64,000 nucleotides of DNA. Source: Phycisphaerales bacterium UBA3190. GTDB lineage: Bacteria > Planctomycetota > Phycisphaerae > Phycisphaerales > UBA1924. Numbering within the stretch: position 1 is the stretch's first letter; every line of letters begins with the position of its first letter. A model generated the notes under the pieces. It saw only the letters and a program-made list of their open reading frames with translations, was not told where the DNA came from and ran no database searches. A program made the translations under genes and the position numbers. The stretch spans positions 30,227 to 94,226 of the forward strand of contig DEXG01000028.1 of NCBI GenBank assembly GCA_002364005.1. Reading direction: 5' to 3'. This document shows, one piece after another, positions 31,687 through 41,900 of this stretch.

Positions 31687-34053
31687 TCAGGGGCACCCGT
31701 TCTGGTATGAGATTATGAACGCGGAGACATCGAGGAAGTTGGTCTCGCCGTCGGCGTTGAAGTCGGCGTCGTCGGCATTGTTGAGGAACAGTGTGACGAA
31801 GGCGTTGATGTCGAACAGGTCGAGCAGGCCGTCTCCCGTGATATCCGCGGCACACGGTGTCTGGTTGATCTGGTTCCGAAGCAGGGAGAATGAGGACGAC
31901 CCTGTGTTGTAGGTCAGGATGTCGGGCATGCCGTTGCCCGTCGCGTCGGCGACGATGAGCGAGCTCACATTCCCAGCCATCGGCCAGACGCGGGCTGGCG
32001 TGAGCGTCATCGGGCCCTCGTTGCGCATGATGCTCATGGTCGAAAAGTAGTCATTGGTCAGCACGAGATCGTCATCGCCGTCGAGGTCGATATCACTGAT
32101 CGCCATCTCGTCGGGTTGCACGGGTGTGTCGATGTAGATGGTGGGCCACATCGCCCCGTCCGCTTTGCCTCGGGTGATGCCCACGCGTGCCTCGTTTCGG
32201 TAGACCGAAATCACATCGTCCCGCCCGTCGCGGTCGTAGTCGATGACGCCGTATTCCGTCGCCCACCAGTCGTATGTGAATCGGTTGTGATAGTGGAACG
32301 ACATGTCGCCGTCGTTCTTGTGCACATAGAGCGCACCGCCGCAGGTGACGATGTCGAGGTCCCCGTCGGCGTTGAGATCGGCGAGGAGGACCTTGCCCCC
32401 GTGGCGGCTGATGTCGATCTGCCCCGCGTTGCTGAAGTGTCCGGACCCATCGTTGCGCAGGAGCTGAAGGAGGTCTTGGTCCGGGAGATTCACGACCGCA
32501 TCGGTGTGGCCGTCGAGATCGAGATCGCCGAAGACGATCTCGCTGGGCTCGGTCGTGAAGGCGTCGATTGTGTACCGATCCTGGCTCGGCGACACCGGGT
32601 TGATGATCACGCTGTAGGTGTTCTGGTCCTCGTACTTGATCACGAGATCGTCTCGGCCGTTCCCATTGAGGTCGGTGGTCTGCACCTGTGCCTGTTCACC
32701 CTCGAGCGGGATGATCGTGGCGAGCACGAAGTCGCCCTGGCCGGTGTTGCTCAGCAGGTGCAGGCGGGGTGTGCTGTGCTCGATCAGGGTCAGATCGTGC
32801 AGCCCGTCGTTGTTGATGTTCATACCGATGCCACGATCGCGGTACGCACCCGCGCCGATGCGCTGGTCGCTGATATACCCGCCCTGACGATCGCTGCGGA
32901 GCATCGCCGCGTAATCAGCTTCGTAGGTGTACGACCGGTTCAAGGTGACGATGTCCTCGAAGCCATCGCGGTCGAGATCGCCGATCGCCATCGAGTAGGG
33001 CTCGACGCCCGCTCCGACGCGTTGGGTCAGTTCGAAGGCCCCATTGCCCGCGTTCGCGAAAATCCGCACCTCGCCGCCGAGTTGATCGCAGATCAGCAGG
33101 TCGAGGTCGCCGTCGAAGTCGGTGTCGTGGAGTCGGATATCCCGCGGCTCAATCCCCGCTGGCATGAGCGTGGGCGGAAACATGCTGCCGTCGCCTTGGT
33201 TGAGCAAGACCGCGTACTCGGCGCTGGTATAGACCGAGACCACGATATCGAGGGCCCCGTCGCCGTTGAGATCACCCAGGTCGAGGGCGAACGGGTTGTT
33301 GCCTGTCTCGTATTGGTGCGTCAACTCGAAGCTGCCGTCGCCGGTGTTGAGCAGGATCGCCGTTGCATCGGTCGACTGCGAAGATGTCGCCACAAGGTCG
33401 AGGTCGCCATCGAGGTCCATATCGCCGGCCCGGAGATAGCCGCTGAATGGGAACGACACGCGTGTGTATCCCAGCTCGAACTCTCCATCACCGAGACCAC
33501 GCAGCACATGGAGGTAGCCACCGAGCCCGTCGGGTGTGATCAGATCGAGGTTGCCGTCGAGATCGCTATCCAACGCCACGATGTCGCCGGGGCTGTTTAG
33601 AAACGGTCCTTCGAGGTACCGAGAATCGAAGATCAGGCCATCCCCTTGATTGAGATGGATCCCGATGAGCCCGGCCTCAACGCCTTGGTACCGATTCGCC
33701 TGATGGGTTGTCACAAGGTCGATATCGCCATCGCCATCCAGGTCGGCGGCACACATCCCCGCCGGGAGTTTCTTTACATGCACCGCGTGCATCGGTTCGA
33801 AGCCCCCGACACCGTCCCCGATGAGGATCGACAGGTCCTGGCTCTTGAAGTTGAGTGATACCAAGTCGGGGTTGCCATCCCCGTTGAGATCAACGCACTC
33901 GCCATCGACCGGTTCATCACCGATCGGCAGCGGCGTGAACGCCCGGAAGGCATCGGCGCCGAGCGGCTGCTGCGCGATCGCAGCGGGTGTGGAAACGGCG
34001 ATAAGCGCGAGCAGGCCCGCAACTTCCGGTCGGATCTTCGTGTGCTGTATCAT
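31687..34053 (-). CDS. VCBS/FG-GAP repeat propeller with GC-type dockerin
   Basis: A 788-residue secreted protein; start at 34053 gives a signal peptide ending TPAAIAQ. It contains at least fifteen copies of the calcium-loop signature D-x-(N/D)-G-D-G-x-x-D-(L/I), each beginning a propeller blade, as in VCBS/integrin-alpha-like repeat proteins, enough for two seven-bladed propellers. The dockerin follows a Cys: DITGDGLLDLFD and DFNADGETNFLD, ending QNGCP. It shares architecture with the 431-residue protein at 47131. Likely a cell-surface or extracellular binding protein; the ligand is unknown. It converges on the YVTN gene. Confidence 0.88.
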   Translation of the reverse strand: MIQHTKIRPEVAGLLALIAVSTPAAIAQQPLGADAFRAFTPLPIGDEPVDGECVDLNGDGNPDLVSLNFKSQDLSILIGDGVGGFEPMHAVHVKKLPAGMCAADLDGDGDIDLVTTHQANRYQGVEAGLIGIHLNQGDGLIFDSRYLEGPFLNSPGDIVALDSDLDGNLDLITPDGLGGYLHVLRGLGDGEFELGYTRVSFPFSGYLRAGDMDLDGDLDLVATSSQSTDATAILLNTGDGSFELTHQYETGNNPFALDLGDLNGDGALDIVVSVYTSAEYAVLLNQGDGSMFPPTLMPAGIEPRDIRLHDTDFDGDLDLLICDQLGGEVRIFANAGNGAFELTQRVGAGVEPYSMAIGDLDRDGFEDIVTLNRSYTYEADYAAMLRSDRQGGYISDQRIGAGAYRDRGIGMNINNDGLHDLTLIEHSTPRLHLLSNTGQGDFVLATIIPLEGEQAQVQTTDLNGNGRDDLVIKYEDQNTYSVIINPVSPSQDRYTIDAFTTEPSEIVFGDLDLDGHTDAVVNLPDQDLLQLLRNDGSGHFSNAGQIDISRHGGKVLLADLNADGDLDIVTCGGALYVHKNDGDMSFHYHNRFTYDWWATEYGVIDYDRDGRDDVISVYRNEARVGITRGKADGAMWPTIYIDTPVQPDEMAISDIDLDGDDDLVLTNDYFSTMSIMRNEGPMTLTPARVWPMAGNVSSLIVADATGNGMPDILTYNTGSSSFSLLRNQINQTPCAADITGDGLLDLFDINAFVTLFLNNADDADFNADGETNFLDVSAFIISYQNGCP

Positions 34054-34176
34054 GGCCGGATGATACAAGATCCCGATATCACGCCGCGTGAGCGCGGCGA
34101 CGCCCAAAGACGATTTGTCGATAATTCATACATCGAGCGCTGGTCGGTCGATAAGGGCGTGCTTTGAGCGATGCGG

Positions 34177-34330
34177 TCAAGGGTACCCCGCGGTGAACGC
34201 GTTGAGGAAGGCGACGATATCGAGGAAGTATCGTGTTCCATCGCCGGTCAGATCGGCGATGGGGGGTTCGTCTTGGAGGTCACACGGGGTGGAGTTGATG
34301 CACGATAGATTGACCTTCGCTCTCGTGACG
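34177..34330 (-). pseudogene. Decayed orphan dockerin fragment
   Basis: In one minus-strand frame ending at the stop at 34177-34179 the sequence reads CDLQDEPPIADLTGDG, then YFLDIVAFLNAFTAGYP. This is a GC-type dockerin end: first Cys, a lost first loop, a good DLTGDG loop, and the terminal GCP changed to GYP. No body domain or start with a ribosome site lies upstream; the frame runs directly into the terminator at 34340. It is best read as the remnant of a deleted dockerin gene. Confidence 0.65.
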
Positions 34331-34339
34331 TGTGTCTGC

Positions 34340-34366
34340 AAAAAAAGCCAGGTCGGGCCTGGCTTT
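34340..34366 (-). terminator. Terminator of the PEP-CTERM-like gene at 34419
   Basis: AAAGCCAGG (34344-34352) pairs with CCTGGCTTT (34358-34366); on the minus strand a run of seven T follows. It sits 50 bp past the stop. Confidence 0.85.
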
Positions 34367-34418
34367 GCCGAGTCGCCATCGGCTGGGATACGGGATTGGT
34401 GTCAGAGCCGATGCTGCG

Positions 34419-35045
34419 TCAGCGTGCTTTGTGGCGGCGCGTCGCCACAGCAGCACCCATCATGCCGACCAATCCCATCGCCAACGAAGTCGGCATGGGG
34501 ACCACCGCAACATTGCTGAAGCTGAAGTCGGTGTTGTTGAGTTCGAGCCCGCTCCCGAACGCGCCCGAGTTGTAGTAGCTGTAGCTGGAACTGGTCAGCC
34601 CTGTGAGCGAGAAGTCGCCCTGCGAGCCGATGTCGTGCACATCGCTGAACGCATCGCTGGGCAGGTTCACGCCCAGCATGAAGCTCACTGCTGTGCCGAA
34701 GATGTCCGAACCGCCTACGAGCTGGGTCGGGCCCATGTCGATAAACACCGAGGAGTACGCCGAGGTCGACGAGGTCGAATCCTCGATGGTCCCATCGCTG
34801 CCGATATTCATCGTCACCCGATCCAATGCGTAGCTCCCGGTATCACCTGTCGGCGTCATATCGCTCGCGATGTCGAGCACGAACATCTCCAGCGTGTACT
34901 GCTGGCCCACGAGCGAAGCGCCCGACTGATCGGTCCCGGCGAGTATGGTCCCGCTGAAGGAGAACGCGTAGTCCGCACTGGCGAGCCCGGAACTGAGTGA
35001 GATCGATGCGACGGCGAGTGTTCCTACGCTTGATCGATAGAACAT
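34419..35045 (-). CDS. PEP-CTERM-like sorting-signal protein
   Basis: A 208-residue secreted protein with GAGAGGG before the ATG and a signal peptide ending LASADY. The body is Ser/Thr/Gly-rich, low in charge and beta-predicted, with a run of Ser/Thr/Tyr near residue 165 (TSSSYSYYNSGAFGSG). The tail VVPMPTSLAMGLVGMMGAAVATRRHKAR is a Pro motif, a hydrophobic helix and a basic end, the third such tail in the window. It is embedded among dockerin genes, so both tag types occur in the same block. Function unknown. Confidence 0.75.
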   Translation of the reverse strand: MFYRSSVGTLAVASISLSSGLASADYAFSFSGTILAGTDQSGASLVGQQYTLEMFVLDIASDMTPTGDTGSYALDRVTMNIGSDGTIEDSTSSTSAYSSVFIDMGPTQLVGGSDIFGTAVSFMLGVNLPSDAFSDVHDIGSQGDFSLTGLTSSSYSYYNSGAFGSGLELNNTDFSFSNVAVVPMPTSLAMGLVGMMGAAVATRRHKAR

Positions 35046-35112
35046 AAAAGGCCCTCTCGTTTGAGTTGAATGGTGTATTCAGTGGTGTACAGGTGTTCGC
35101 GATAAGTTGATG

Positions 35113-36648
35113 TTACGGGCAACCGCGTTGGAACTCGACGATGAACTGCTGCACATCGAAGAAGTCCAGTGATCCGTCGCCGTTGAGGTCGCCCTCACAC
35201 GCGTTAGGGTCCGATCGCACGGCGAGGACGGCCTCGTTGGAAATCACCTGCCCGTGCGCGTTTGTCAGGACGCAGTCGTAGAGCCCCACATCATCCATCG
35301 TGGAGACGATCTCGAGTGAATCGGACTGGGCACCGCTGATCCCGGCACCGTCGACCAGGTCCACGCCGTCGCGACGCCACTGGTACTGATCAACATTTGG
35401 GTAGATGGGCACGATGGTAAACCCCGCGGTCTCGCCTTCTGTGACGACTACCGGCTGCAGCTGGTTGAGCACGCCGGGCCCCTGTGGGAATGAGTAGACC
35501 GACCCTGATGTGATGCCCACATGACTGGCTTGGGTTGCCCCAACGATTGCGGCCGCTCCCGAGATGGCCACCGATGAACCGAATAAAGCACCAGACTCCG
35601 CATCGGACGCGGCGAGCTTGAAGCGCTGCTGCCCTGTCGTTGTATCGAACAGGTACGCAGAGCCCTCAGCGTTGTTGCTCTCCCGGGCCCCGATGACGGC
35701 GGTGGTGCCCGCGATGGCCACCGAGTACCCGAACTGGTCATTCTCTGCGGCATCGGACGCGGCGATCTTGAAGAGCTGCTGACCCGTCGTGGTGTCGAAG
35801 ATGTACGCGGAGCCGGTGTAGCTGCCCTCGTCGTCGTCCCGGTTCGCGCCAATAACAGCGGTGTTCCCCGAAATGGACACCGAGTAGCCGAACTGGTCAT
35901 TCTCTGCGGCATCGGACGCGACAAGCTTGAAGAGCAGCTGGCCCGTCGTCGTATCGAACACATACGCAGAGCCCGAAGAGCTCCCCGCGTCGTCGTCTCT
36001 GTACGACCCGACAATGGCGGTGGTGCCAGAGATAGCCGCTGAGGTACCGAAGCTATCAGACGCCACAACATCGTTTGGAGCCAGCTTGAAGAGTTCTTGG
36101 CCCGTCGTCGTGTCAAACAGGTACGCGGCCCCAGCGGACTCTGCGCCGATGATGGCGGTGGTGCCAGAGATGGCCACTGAGTAACCGAACCGTGCAAACT
36201 GCGTGGAGTCGGACGCGGTGAGCTTGAAGAGCTGCTGGCCCGTGATCGTGTCGTACACATATGCAGAGCCAGAAACTGGATTCTCGTCGCTATCATTCGG
36301 CGCACCAACGATCGCGGTGGTGCCTGATATAGCCACAGAGTTCCCGAATATCATCCCTCCCTCAGCATCGGGCGGGGTGAGTTCGAAGAGTTGTTGACCT
36401 GTCGACATATCGAACAGATACGCTGAGCCGGAGTTAATCCCCGCGTTATATTCTAAGGGTGCCCCGATGATGGCGGTGGTGCCCGAAATGGCGACTGACT
36501 GGCCGAAGCTGATAAAGTTCTGGGCGTCGGTTGGTGCAATCACCAGTTCCTCATTGATCGTCTGCCCCGAGGCAGGAACCGCCGCGAGGGTGGACAGGGC
36601 CATTGTTGCCAGTACTAAACATCTCTTTTTTGTGTGTATCGCCGTCAT
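35113..36648 (-). CDS. FG-GAP repeat protein with Ig-like domain and half dockerin
   Basis: A 511-residue secreted protein; the start at 36648 follows GAGAGGGAG and gives a signal peptide ending VPASGQ. Seven to eight near-identical blades of the form FG-x-SVAISGTTA(I/V)(I/V)GA...GSAY(L/V)(F/Y)DTTTGQ(Q/L)LFKL fill residues 40-400; their high identity points to recent internal duplication. An Ig-like domain follows (FTIVPIYPNVDQYQWRRDG...YDCVLTNAHGQVISNEAVL). The C-terminus keeps only one dockerin loop (CEGDLNGDGSLDFFDVQQFIVEFQRGCP by position), still bracketed by two Cys. A blade-number difference between strains would be expected. Confidence 0.88.
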   Translation of the reverse strand: MTAIHTKKRCLVLATMALSTLAAVPASGQTINEELVIAPTDAQNFISFGQSVAISGTTAIIGAPLEYNAGINSGSAYLFDMSTGQQLFELTPPDAEGGMIFGNSVAISGTTAIVGAPNDSDENPVSGSAYVYDTITGQQLFKLTASDSTQFARFGYSVAISGTTAIIGAESAGAAYLFDTTTGQELFKLAPNDVVASDSFGTSAAISGTTAIVGSYRDDDAGSSSGSAYVFDTTTGQLLFKLVASDAAENDQFGYSVSISGNTAVIGANRDDDEGSYTGSAYIFDTTTGQQLFKIAASDAAENDQFGYSVAIAGTTAVIGARESNNAEGSAYLFDTTTGQQRFKLAASDAESGALFGSSVAISGAAAIVGATQASHVGITSGSVYSFPQGPGVLNQLQPVVVTEGETAGFTIVPIYPNVDQYQWRRDGVDLVDGAGISGAQSDSLEIVSTMDDVGLYDCVLTNAHGQVISNEAVLAVRSDPNACEGDLNGDGSLDFFDVQQFIVEFQRGCP

Positions 36649-36731
36649 CTGCTCCCTCTCATGTGTGGTATAAAGCCCGCCCTGTATGATCAGGGGGCGT
36701 AATAAACTACATGGCGTAGGGATGATCCACA

Positions 36732-36750
36732 ACCCCCATTTGGGGGTTTT
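36732..36750 (+). terminator. Weak terminator-like hairpin
   Basis: AACCCCCA-TT-TGGGGGTT followed by TT lies between two minus-strand genes. The T-run is on the plus side, where no gene ends, so it may act on the minus strand only as a hairpin for the gene at 36844 or be non-functional. Confidence 0.35.
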
Positions 36751-36843
36751 GTCGTATTAAATTCGAAAGGTGACCTGCGTGTATTCAGGTGTTTATACCA
36801 GACCCAAAGTGACTCGGCACACGAGCCTTGTAAACAGCCCTTC

Positions 36844-37857
36844 TTACGGACACCCAGCGTTGAACGCGTTGAGGAAGGCGCTCACATCGAAGAAGTTGTA
36901 CGAGCCGTCGCCTGTGAAGTCTGCGATGGGGTCGTTGGCCGCGAACGCGTTGAGGAAGGCGCTGACATCAAAGAAGTTCAGCTCACCATCACCCGTCAGG
37001 TCCGCCGGGCATTGAGCCTGGCCTTCGTCGATCACGAGCGTCACCGCGTCCCATGTGCCGTCGGCTTGGACGACGCCCAGGTCGGTCGCCGCCCCGCTGG
37101 CGGGGTCGATGGTGTAGAGGTGGCTGGAGATCTCAACGAAGACATCGGGCGAGACCTCGTCGTAGCCCTGGATGAGGGCGTAGAGGGTGCCGTCGGATGC
37201 GAAGTCGAGCCCGGTCTCGAACTGCGGGCTGAAGCCCACGCCGCTGACAAACTGGGTGGAGGCGATGGTGTTGGCTTTCAGGTCGATGCGCACGAGCCGG
37301 ACCGAACCGCCCGCGGTCAGGGCCAGGCCATACAGGTCGCCCGGGTTGAGGGTTGGATGCCCCTCAGGGACCACGGCCAGCGATGAGATGGCGTCCGTGA
37401 TGATGTTGTTCATCGCGACCATCGCGCCGGTGTCGGCATCAACGGTGAGGATGCGCACGAAGGCCCCGACGGTGGTGGTGACATAGGCCAGCGAGCCGTC
37501 GTTGCTGTAGCTCATGCCCGCGACGCCCGAGTCCATGAAGCCGATGGAGTCGATGAGCGCGTTGCCGCCGTTGATCGTGTCGAGGATGCGCATCGCGTTG
37601 GTGGTGTTCTCGAAGGCGACCAGCTCGCCGGTGCCCGGGCGCAGGTCGGCGCCGCCGAATCGCAGGTCGATCCCGGCGGTCGGCAGGATATCCACCACGG
37701 ACGGGTCGCTCAGGTCAACGCGCCCGACCTGGGTCAGCTCGATGCCCGGCGCGCCGAAGTAGGCCGAGCCCTCGATGATGTAGGCGCTGGTGGGGCCGCC
37801 AGCGAGCGCGGAGGCCGTGGCGAGGGTCAGGGTCAGTGCGGGTACGATGCGGTTCAT
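36844..37857 (-). CDS. Secreted propeller-like protein with GC-type dockerin
   Basis: A 337-residue protein with AAAGGGG before the ATG and a signal peptide ending ASALA. The body has degenerate propeller-like strands (VGRVDLSDPSVVDIL, GMSYSNDGSLAYVTT, LYTIDPASGAATDLG), the last resembling a 'DUF4394/LYTIDPATG' pattern seen in secreted proteins. The dockerin is nearly canonical: CPADLTGDGELNFFD and DFTGDGSYNFFD, both with DxTxDG ligands, ending NAGCP. The ATG overlaps the stop of the upstream NHL-like gene by four bases, so the two are co-translated. Function unknown. Confidence 0.85.
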   Translation of the reverse strand: MNRIVPALTLTLATASALAGGPTSAYIIEGSAYFGAPGIELTQVGRVDLSDPSVVDILPTAGIDLRFGGADLRPGTGELVAFENTTNAMRILDTINGGNALIDSIGFMDSGVAGMSYSNDGSLAYVTTTVGAFVRILTVDADTGAMVAMNNIITDAISSLAVVPEGHPTLNPGDLYGLALTAGGSVRLVRIDLKANTIASTQFVSGVGFSPQFETGLDFASDGTLYALIQGYDEVSPDVFVEISSHLYTIDPASGAATDLGVVQADGTWDAVTLVIDEGQAQCPADLTGDGELNFFDVSAFLNAFAANDPIADFTGDGSYNFFDVSAFLNAFNAGCP

Positions 37858-38873
37858 GACTCACCCCTTTCGTCGCTCAGGATCGTGTCCCGATCGCGTG
37901 GGTCGGGTTCGGGCATGGGCAGTGTTTCGGTATCGGGTTCAAAGGACGCTGCGCGCCCCGTGGTGGGCATGCGGGTGATGTAGCGGAAGTCGCCGTCGGT
38001 CGCTTCGACATCCACGACGATCCCCGTACGGGTGACCTCGTAGACGCCGGTGGTCGTGGTGACGAGCAGGTTGCCGTTGTCGAGTTCGGCGATGCCGCGA
38101 TAGAGCTCAAGCGTGCCCGGGTCGTACTGACCGACGAGCGTGCCCGTTGGGTCGAACTCGAGGATGAACCCGCTGGAGAAAGCGCAGATCAGCAGGTTGC
38201 CGTTGCTCGCCTCGGCCATCTGCTGCGGGAAGTCGAGCTGGGGCGTCGAGATGTTGTTGGCGAATCGCTCGTTGAACTTGCCATCGAGCGTGTAGCGGAC
38301 GATCTTGTCCTGCCCCTCGTCGGCGACGAGGACCTCGCCGTTGTACTCGATGACATCGAACGGGCCTCGGATCCCGCCGTAGCGGTTGAAGGCGAAGTCA
38401 TTCTGCTCGCTGCCGTCGTCGGCGTCGAGACTTTTGACATTCTTTTGCGAGATCACCAGGTCGTTGAGTGCGCCGGAGTTGGTGATGAGCACATCGCCGG
38501 CGTTGGGGCCCTGCGTGAGCACATGCCCGCCTCGGATGTTGTCCATGATGCTGGTGTCACGGACGCCTCCGAGCGAGAAGATGCGTATGAACGAACCATC
38601 GGGTGCGAACTCGCTGACGACATCGCTGAACTGATCGCTGATCAGCAGGTTGCCGTCACTGCCCAGCAGGACCTCGAGCGGTCGGTTGAAGACATCGACG
38701 CCGCCCACGCTGCCCGGGTCGGTGATGAAGTCGTCATCGATCAGCCCGCCGTCGACGGCACTGAACGCCCAGACGCGGTCGCCGTCGGAATCGGGGATGA
38801 GCAGAAGATCCTGCGCCATCGCGGGCATCGCAACGCCAGCCAGCAGGAGGAACGGAACATATCGGACTTTCAT
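37854..38873 (-). CDS. Secreted NHL-like beta-propeller, no dockerin
   Basis: A 339-residue protein with a signal peptide ending AMPAMAQ. Repeats such as LEVLLGSDGNLLISDQFSD, EYNGEVLVADEGQDKIVRY and ELDNGNLLVTTTTGVYEV follow the NHL/SMP-30-like propeller pattern. Unlike its operon partner it ends in a polar tail (PDPRDRDTILSDERGES) without a dockerin or sorting signal. Co-translation with a dockerin protein suggests the two act together, for example as a soluble and an anchored component; this is inference. The ribosome site is weak. Confidence 0.8.
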   Translation of the reverse strand: MKVRYVPFLLLAGVAMPAMAQDLLLIPDSDGDRVWAFSAVDGGLIDDDFITDPGSVGGVDVFNRPLEVLLGSDGNLLISDQFSDVVSEFAPDGSFIRIFSLGGVRDTSIMDNIRGGHVLTQGPNAGDVLITNSGALNDLVISQKNVKSLDADDGSEQNDFAFNRYGGIRGPFDVIEYNGEVLVADEGQDKIVRYTLDGKFNERFANNISTPQLDFPQQMAEASNGNLLICAFSSGFILEFDPTGTLVGQYDPGTLELYRGIAELDNGNLLVTTTTGVYEVTRTGIVVDVEATDGDFRYITRMPTTGRAASFEPDTETLPMPEPDPRDRDTILSDERGES

Positions 38874-38935
38874 GGGTGGGTTCTCTCAATGGTGATCGGA
38901 CACGCATGGTACCAACATAGCCAGTGCACACAAGA

Positions 38936-38962
38936 GAAAAACCCGCCCAGATGGGCGGGTTT
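38936..38962 (-). terminator. Terminator of the 1275-residue dockerin gene
   Basis: AAACCCGCCC-AGAT-GGGCGGGTTT; on the minus strand the stem is followed by TTTTTCTC. It lies 25 bp past the stop at 38986. Confidence 0.9.
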
Positions 38963-38985
38963 GGGGTTTCAGGTTGTGGTGGGGG

Positions 38986-41900
38986 TCACGGGCACCCGTC
39001 CTGATAGGCGACGAGGAACGCGCTGACATCGAAGAAGTTGAGCATGCCGTCGCCGTTGAGATCGGCGGCCAGATCATCGTCACCAAAGGCCACGATGAAG
39101 GCCGAGATGTCGAAGAAGCTCAGGACGCCGTCGGCGTTGAAATCGGCCAGGCACGCGCCGGCACTCACCCGCAGCACGACCTGGGCGGGGTTGCTGTACA
39201 CATTGGGATCGCCCACCGGGTTATCCGGGTCGCCAACCTCGGCCACGAGGCGGTAGTTGAACGAATCGTCTCCCTCGAAGCCCGGGTCGGGGGTGTAGGT
39301 GAACGAGCCGTCGGCGCTCACCGCGACCGAGCCGTGGGCCGGCGGGGTGTGCTCGGGCGAGCCGAAGAAGTCTAGATCGACCATCAGGTCGTCGTTGTCG
39401 ATGCGTCCCTCCTGCCCGATGTCGTTGGCCATCAGGCCGGTTGATGCGTCGGGTGCGATCGAGCCCTCGGCGAGGTAGGTATCGTCGATGGCCAGATCGA
39501 AGGCCCCGTCCAGCAGCGCGTGCAGGTCCGCGAGGACGAACTCGACATAGGGGAATGAGGGCGCGGGGGTGTCGAGCGCGATATCGATCTCGGACGCCAG
39601 TGCCGCGATGCGCTGCGCGAAGTGCGCTTCGATGCCGGGAAGGTCCAGGGCGGGCGCACCGCCGATGGAGCCGTCGTCCGCGTCGGCCTCGTCCGCGAGG
39701 ACGGAGATCAGATCGCCTGAGCGGAATCCGATGCCGTCGCTGCTGGGCAGGCCACGGAACGCGGACCGCAGGGCCTCGCCTCGGTTGAGGGCGTCGGCGG
39801 CGCCGAGTGTCAGGTAGCCATCGAGCAGGGCACTGGTGTTGTCGAGCAGCGTGAACGCGTCGTCGATGGACGAGGGCGGGGCGTTGATGTCATCGAAGAT
39901 CGACTGGCGGATGTCGTCGCGTATGGACGCGAGCTCATCAGCGATGAACGCGGTCTGGATGGGCAAGTAGTCGGTGCCCTCGTGGGTGTAGGTCGAGGTG
40001 TCCGAGATCACGCGGAATCGTGCATCGACATAGAAACGCTGAGGAACAGGCCAACCGAACGGCTCTTCCAGAATCACTTCGCCGGCGGGGAGGATTTCGC
40101 CCGCGAGATCCCCGTCCTGCAGCGGTGGGAAGAGAAGCGTAAGCCCGTTGCCACTGACAAAGCCCAGCCAGTAGTCGAGGACCATCTCGCAGATATCCCC
40201 GTCGATGACGTTGTACTCAGGGTTTGGCGGGCCCCAGTCTCCACCATTGAAGATCTGCTGTACTTCGACAATGACGCGGATGGTTCTCACGCTCCGAAGC
40301 GAGCCCTGCATGATCGAGCTGACTTTGACATCGAACTCGTTGTCATTGGACCAGCTGAGGTAATCGATTTCCTCAACCTCGACGAGCGGGCGGTGGGTCG
40401 AGCTGGTTCGGAGGCGCCAGTCGAGCGCGTTTCGCTCGGCGAGTTCTGCACGCGTGTACGCCGCGGACGATCCGGTGCGGTTGTCGCTGATACTGGCCTC
40501 GAAGCCATCGTGCGGGAACGAGCTGGCGCTGCCATTCCCGCTGGTGGTGATGTGCGCGGGCTGGAACGGGATCGGGCTATCGAAGCACCCATCGCCCGCG
40601 AGCGTCACGAAGACCACCGGGTTGACGAGCGGGGTTGCGGTCTGCTCGACCGGTCCCCACGGGTCGATGCGCGTGGTGCCGTTGTCCAGGTCTCGCGCGG
40701 CCAGCTCGGCGTCGATGGCGTCGTCGATCGCCGTCTGAACCTGCGTAACACCATCGGTCGCGCGGAGCAGCATCGCTTCGAAGAGATCGTCGCGGTCACG
40801 CGTGGCGCTGGCCAGCGACACGATGCGCTCGCCCTGATCGATGATCTGATCGATCTGCGGCGAGCCGCCACCCATCGAGTCCTGCTGGCTTCGCAGCATG
40901 TAGGCAAAGTACCAGGGGTTCTCGCGGGCAAGCTGGGCATACGCCGAAGCGGCCTGCGTCCACGGCGCGGGGGCCGCGGCTCGGCCGGTGATGATCGGGC
41001 CGGTGACGGGCAATCCATCGATGGTAAATAGCCCGGTGGGTACGCGTCGGAAGTCGTTGAGAAGACGCGAGACCACATCGTCGGGGCCCGAGAGCACATC
41101 CGCGGCGTTGTCGAGCGTGAGGATCATGCTCTGGTTGTTCTCTGGCCCGGCGAACGATGAGGTCTGGGCGGTGAAGGTTGCGAAGGTGGTGAAGCTGCTG
41201 GCGCCGGCAACAAAGCTGGGTGATTGGTCGGCATAGGCGAGGTCGAAGCCGGTCTTGGTGCGGTAGTCGAGAATGGCGTCGGTCAGGGAGGTCAGGTCCA
41301 CCAGCAGCAGGTTCTGGGCGAAGCCGTAGAGCGCGGCTTCGATCCGGTCGAGCGAGCTGCGCACGGAGGTGATGTCGGCGATCAGCGTGTCGATGCCGTC
41401 CTGGATGCGATCGAATGCAAAGACCATGGTCTCAAAGATGGTGTCGAGCTTGGCATCGACGATATCGAAGCGGGCGTTCATCTGGACGCGCAGGTCCTCG
41501 ACCTGCTGGCGCAGCCCTGCGATCTGATCGAAGATCTGCTGATCGGCGCTGGGCGGGCCATCGCCGAGCAGGTCGACAAGACCGAGCACGCCCGAGACGA
41601 GGCTCGCGGTCGAGGTGACGCCGGCGTAGACATTGCCGGTGGCATACGCGGCCCCGAGCCCCGCGAGCGAACCAACGATGCCCAGCGACTGCTGTGCAAC
41701 CGCGAGATCGTTGTTGACCTGCAACTGCAGCCCGGCGAACGAGCGTGTATTCTCGGCGACGTACTGCACATCGGGGTAGCTGGATTGCTGCAAGAGCATG
41801 GTGCGGGCGAAGACCGCGGCCCGGTCGTCCGTGGTCTCGCGGATCGAATCAACGACGGCCTGTCGGCGGGCCTCAAGCTGCGCGATGGCGGCGGCGTGGT

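Noticed and set aside
32116..33600. 494-residue plus-strand frame opposite the VCBS propeller
   Set aside because: Reflects the repeated calcium loops on the other strand; no start signal.
35113..36648. CRISPR-like direct repeats
   Set aside because: The repeats are coding FG-GAP blades of about 60 residues, in frame, with a signal peptide and dockerin; not an array.
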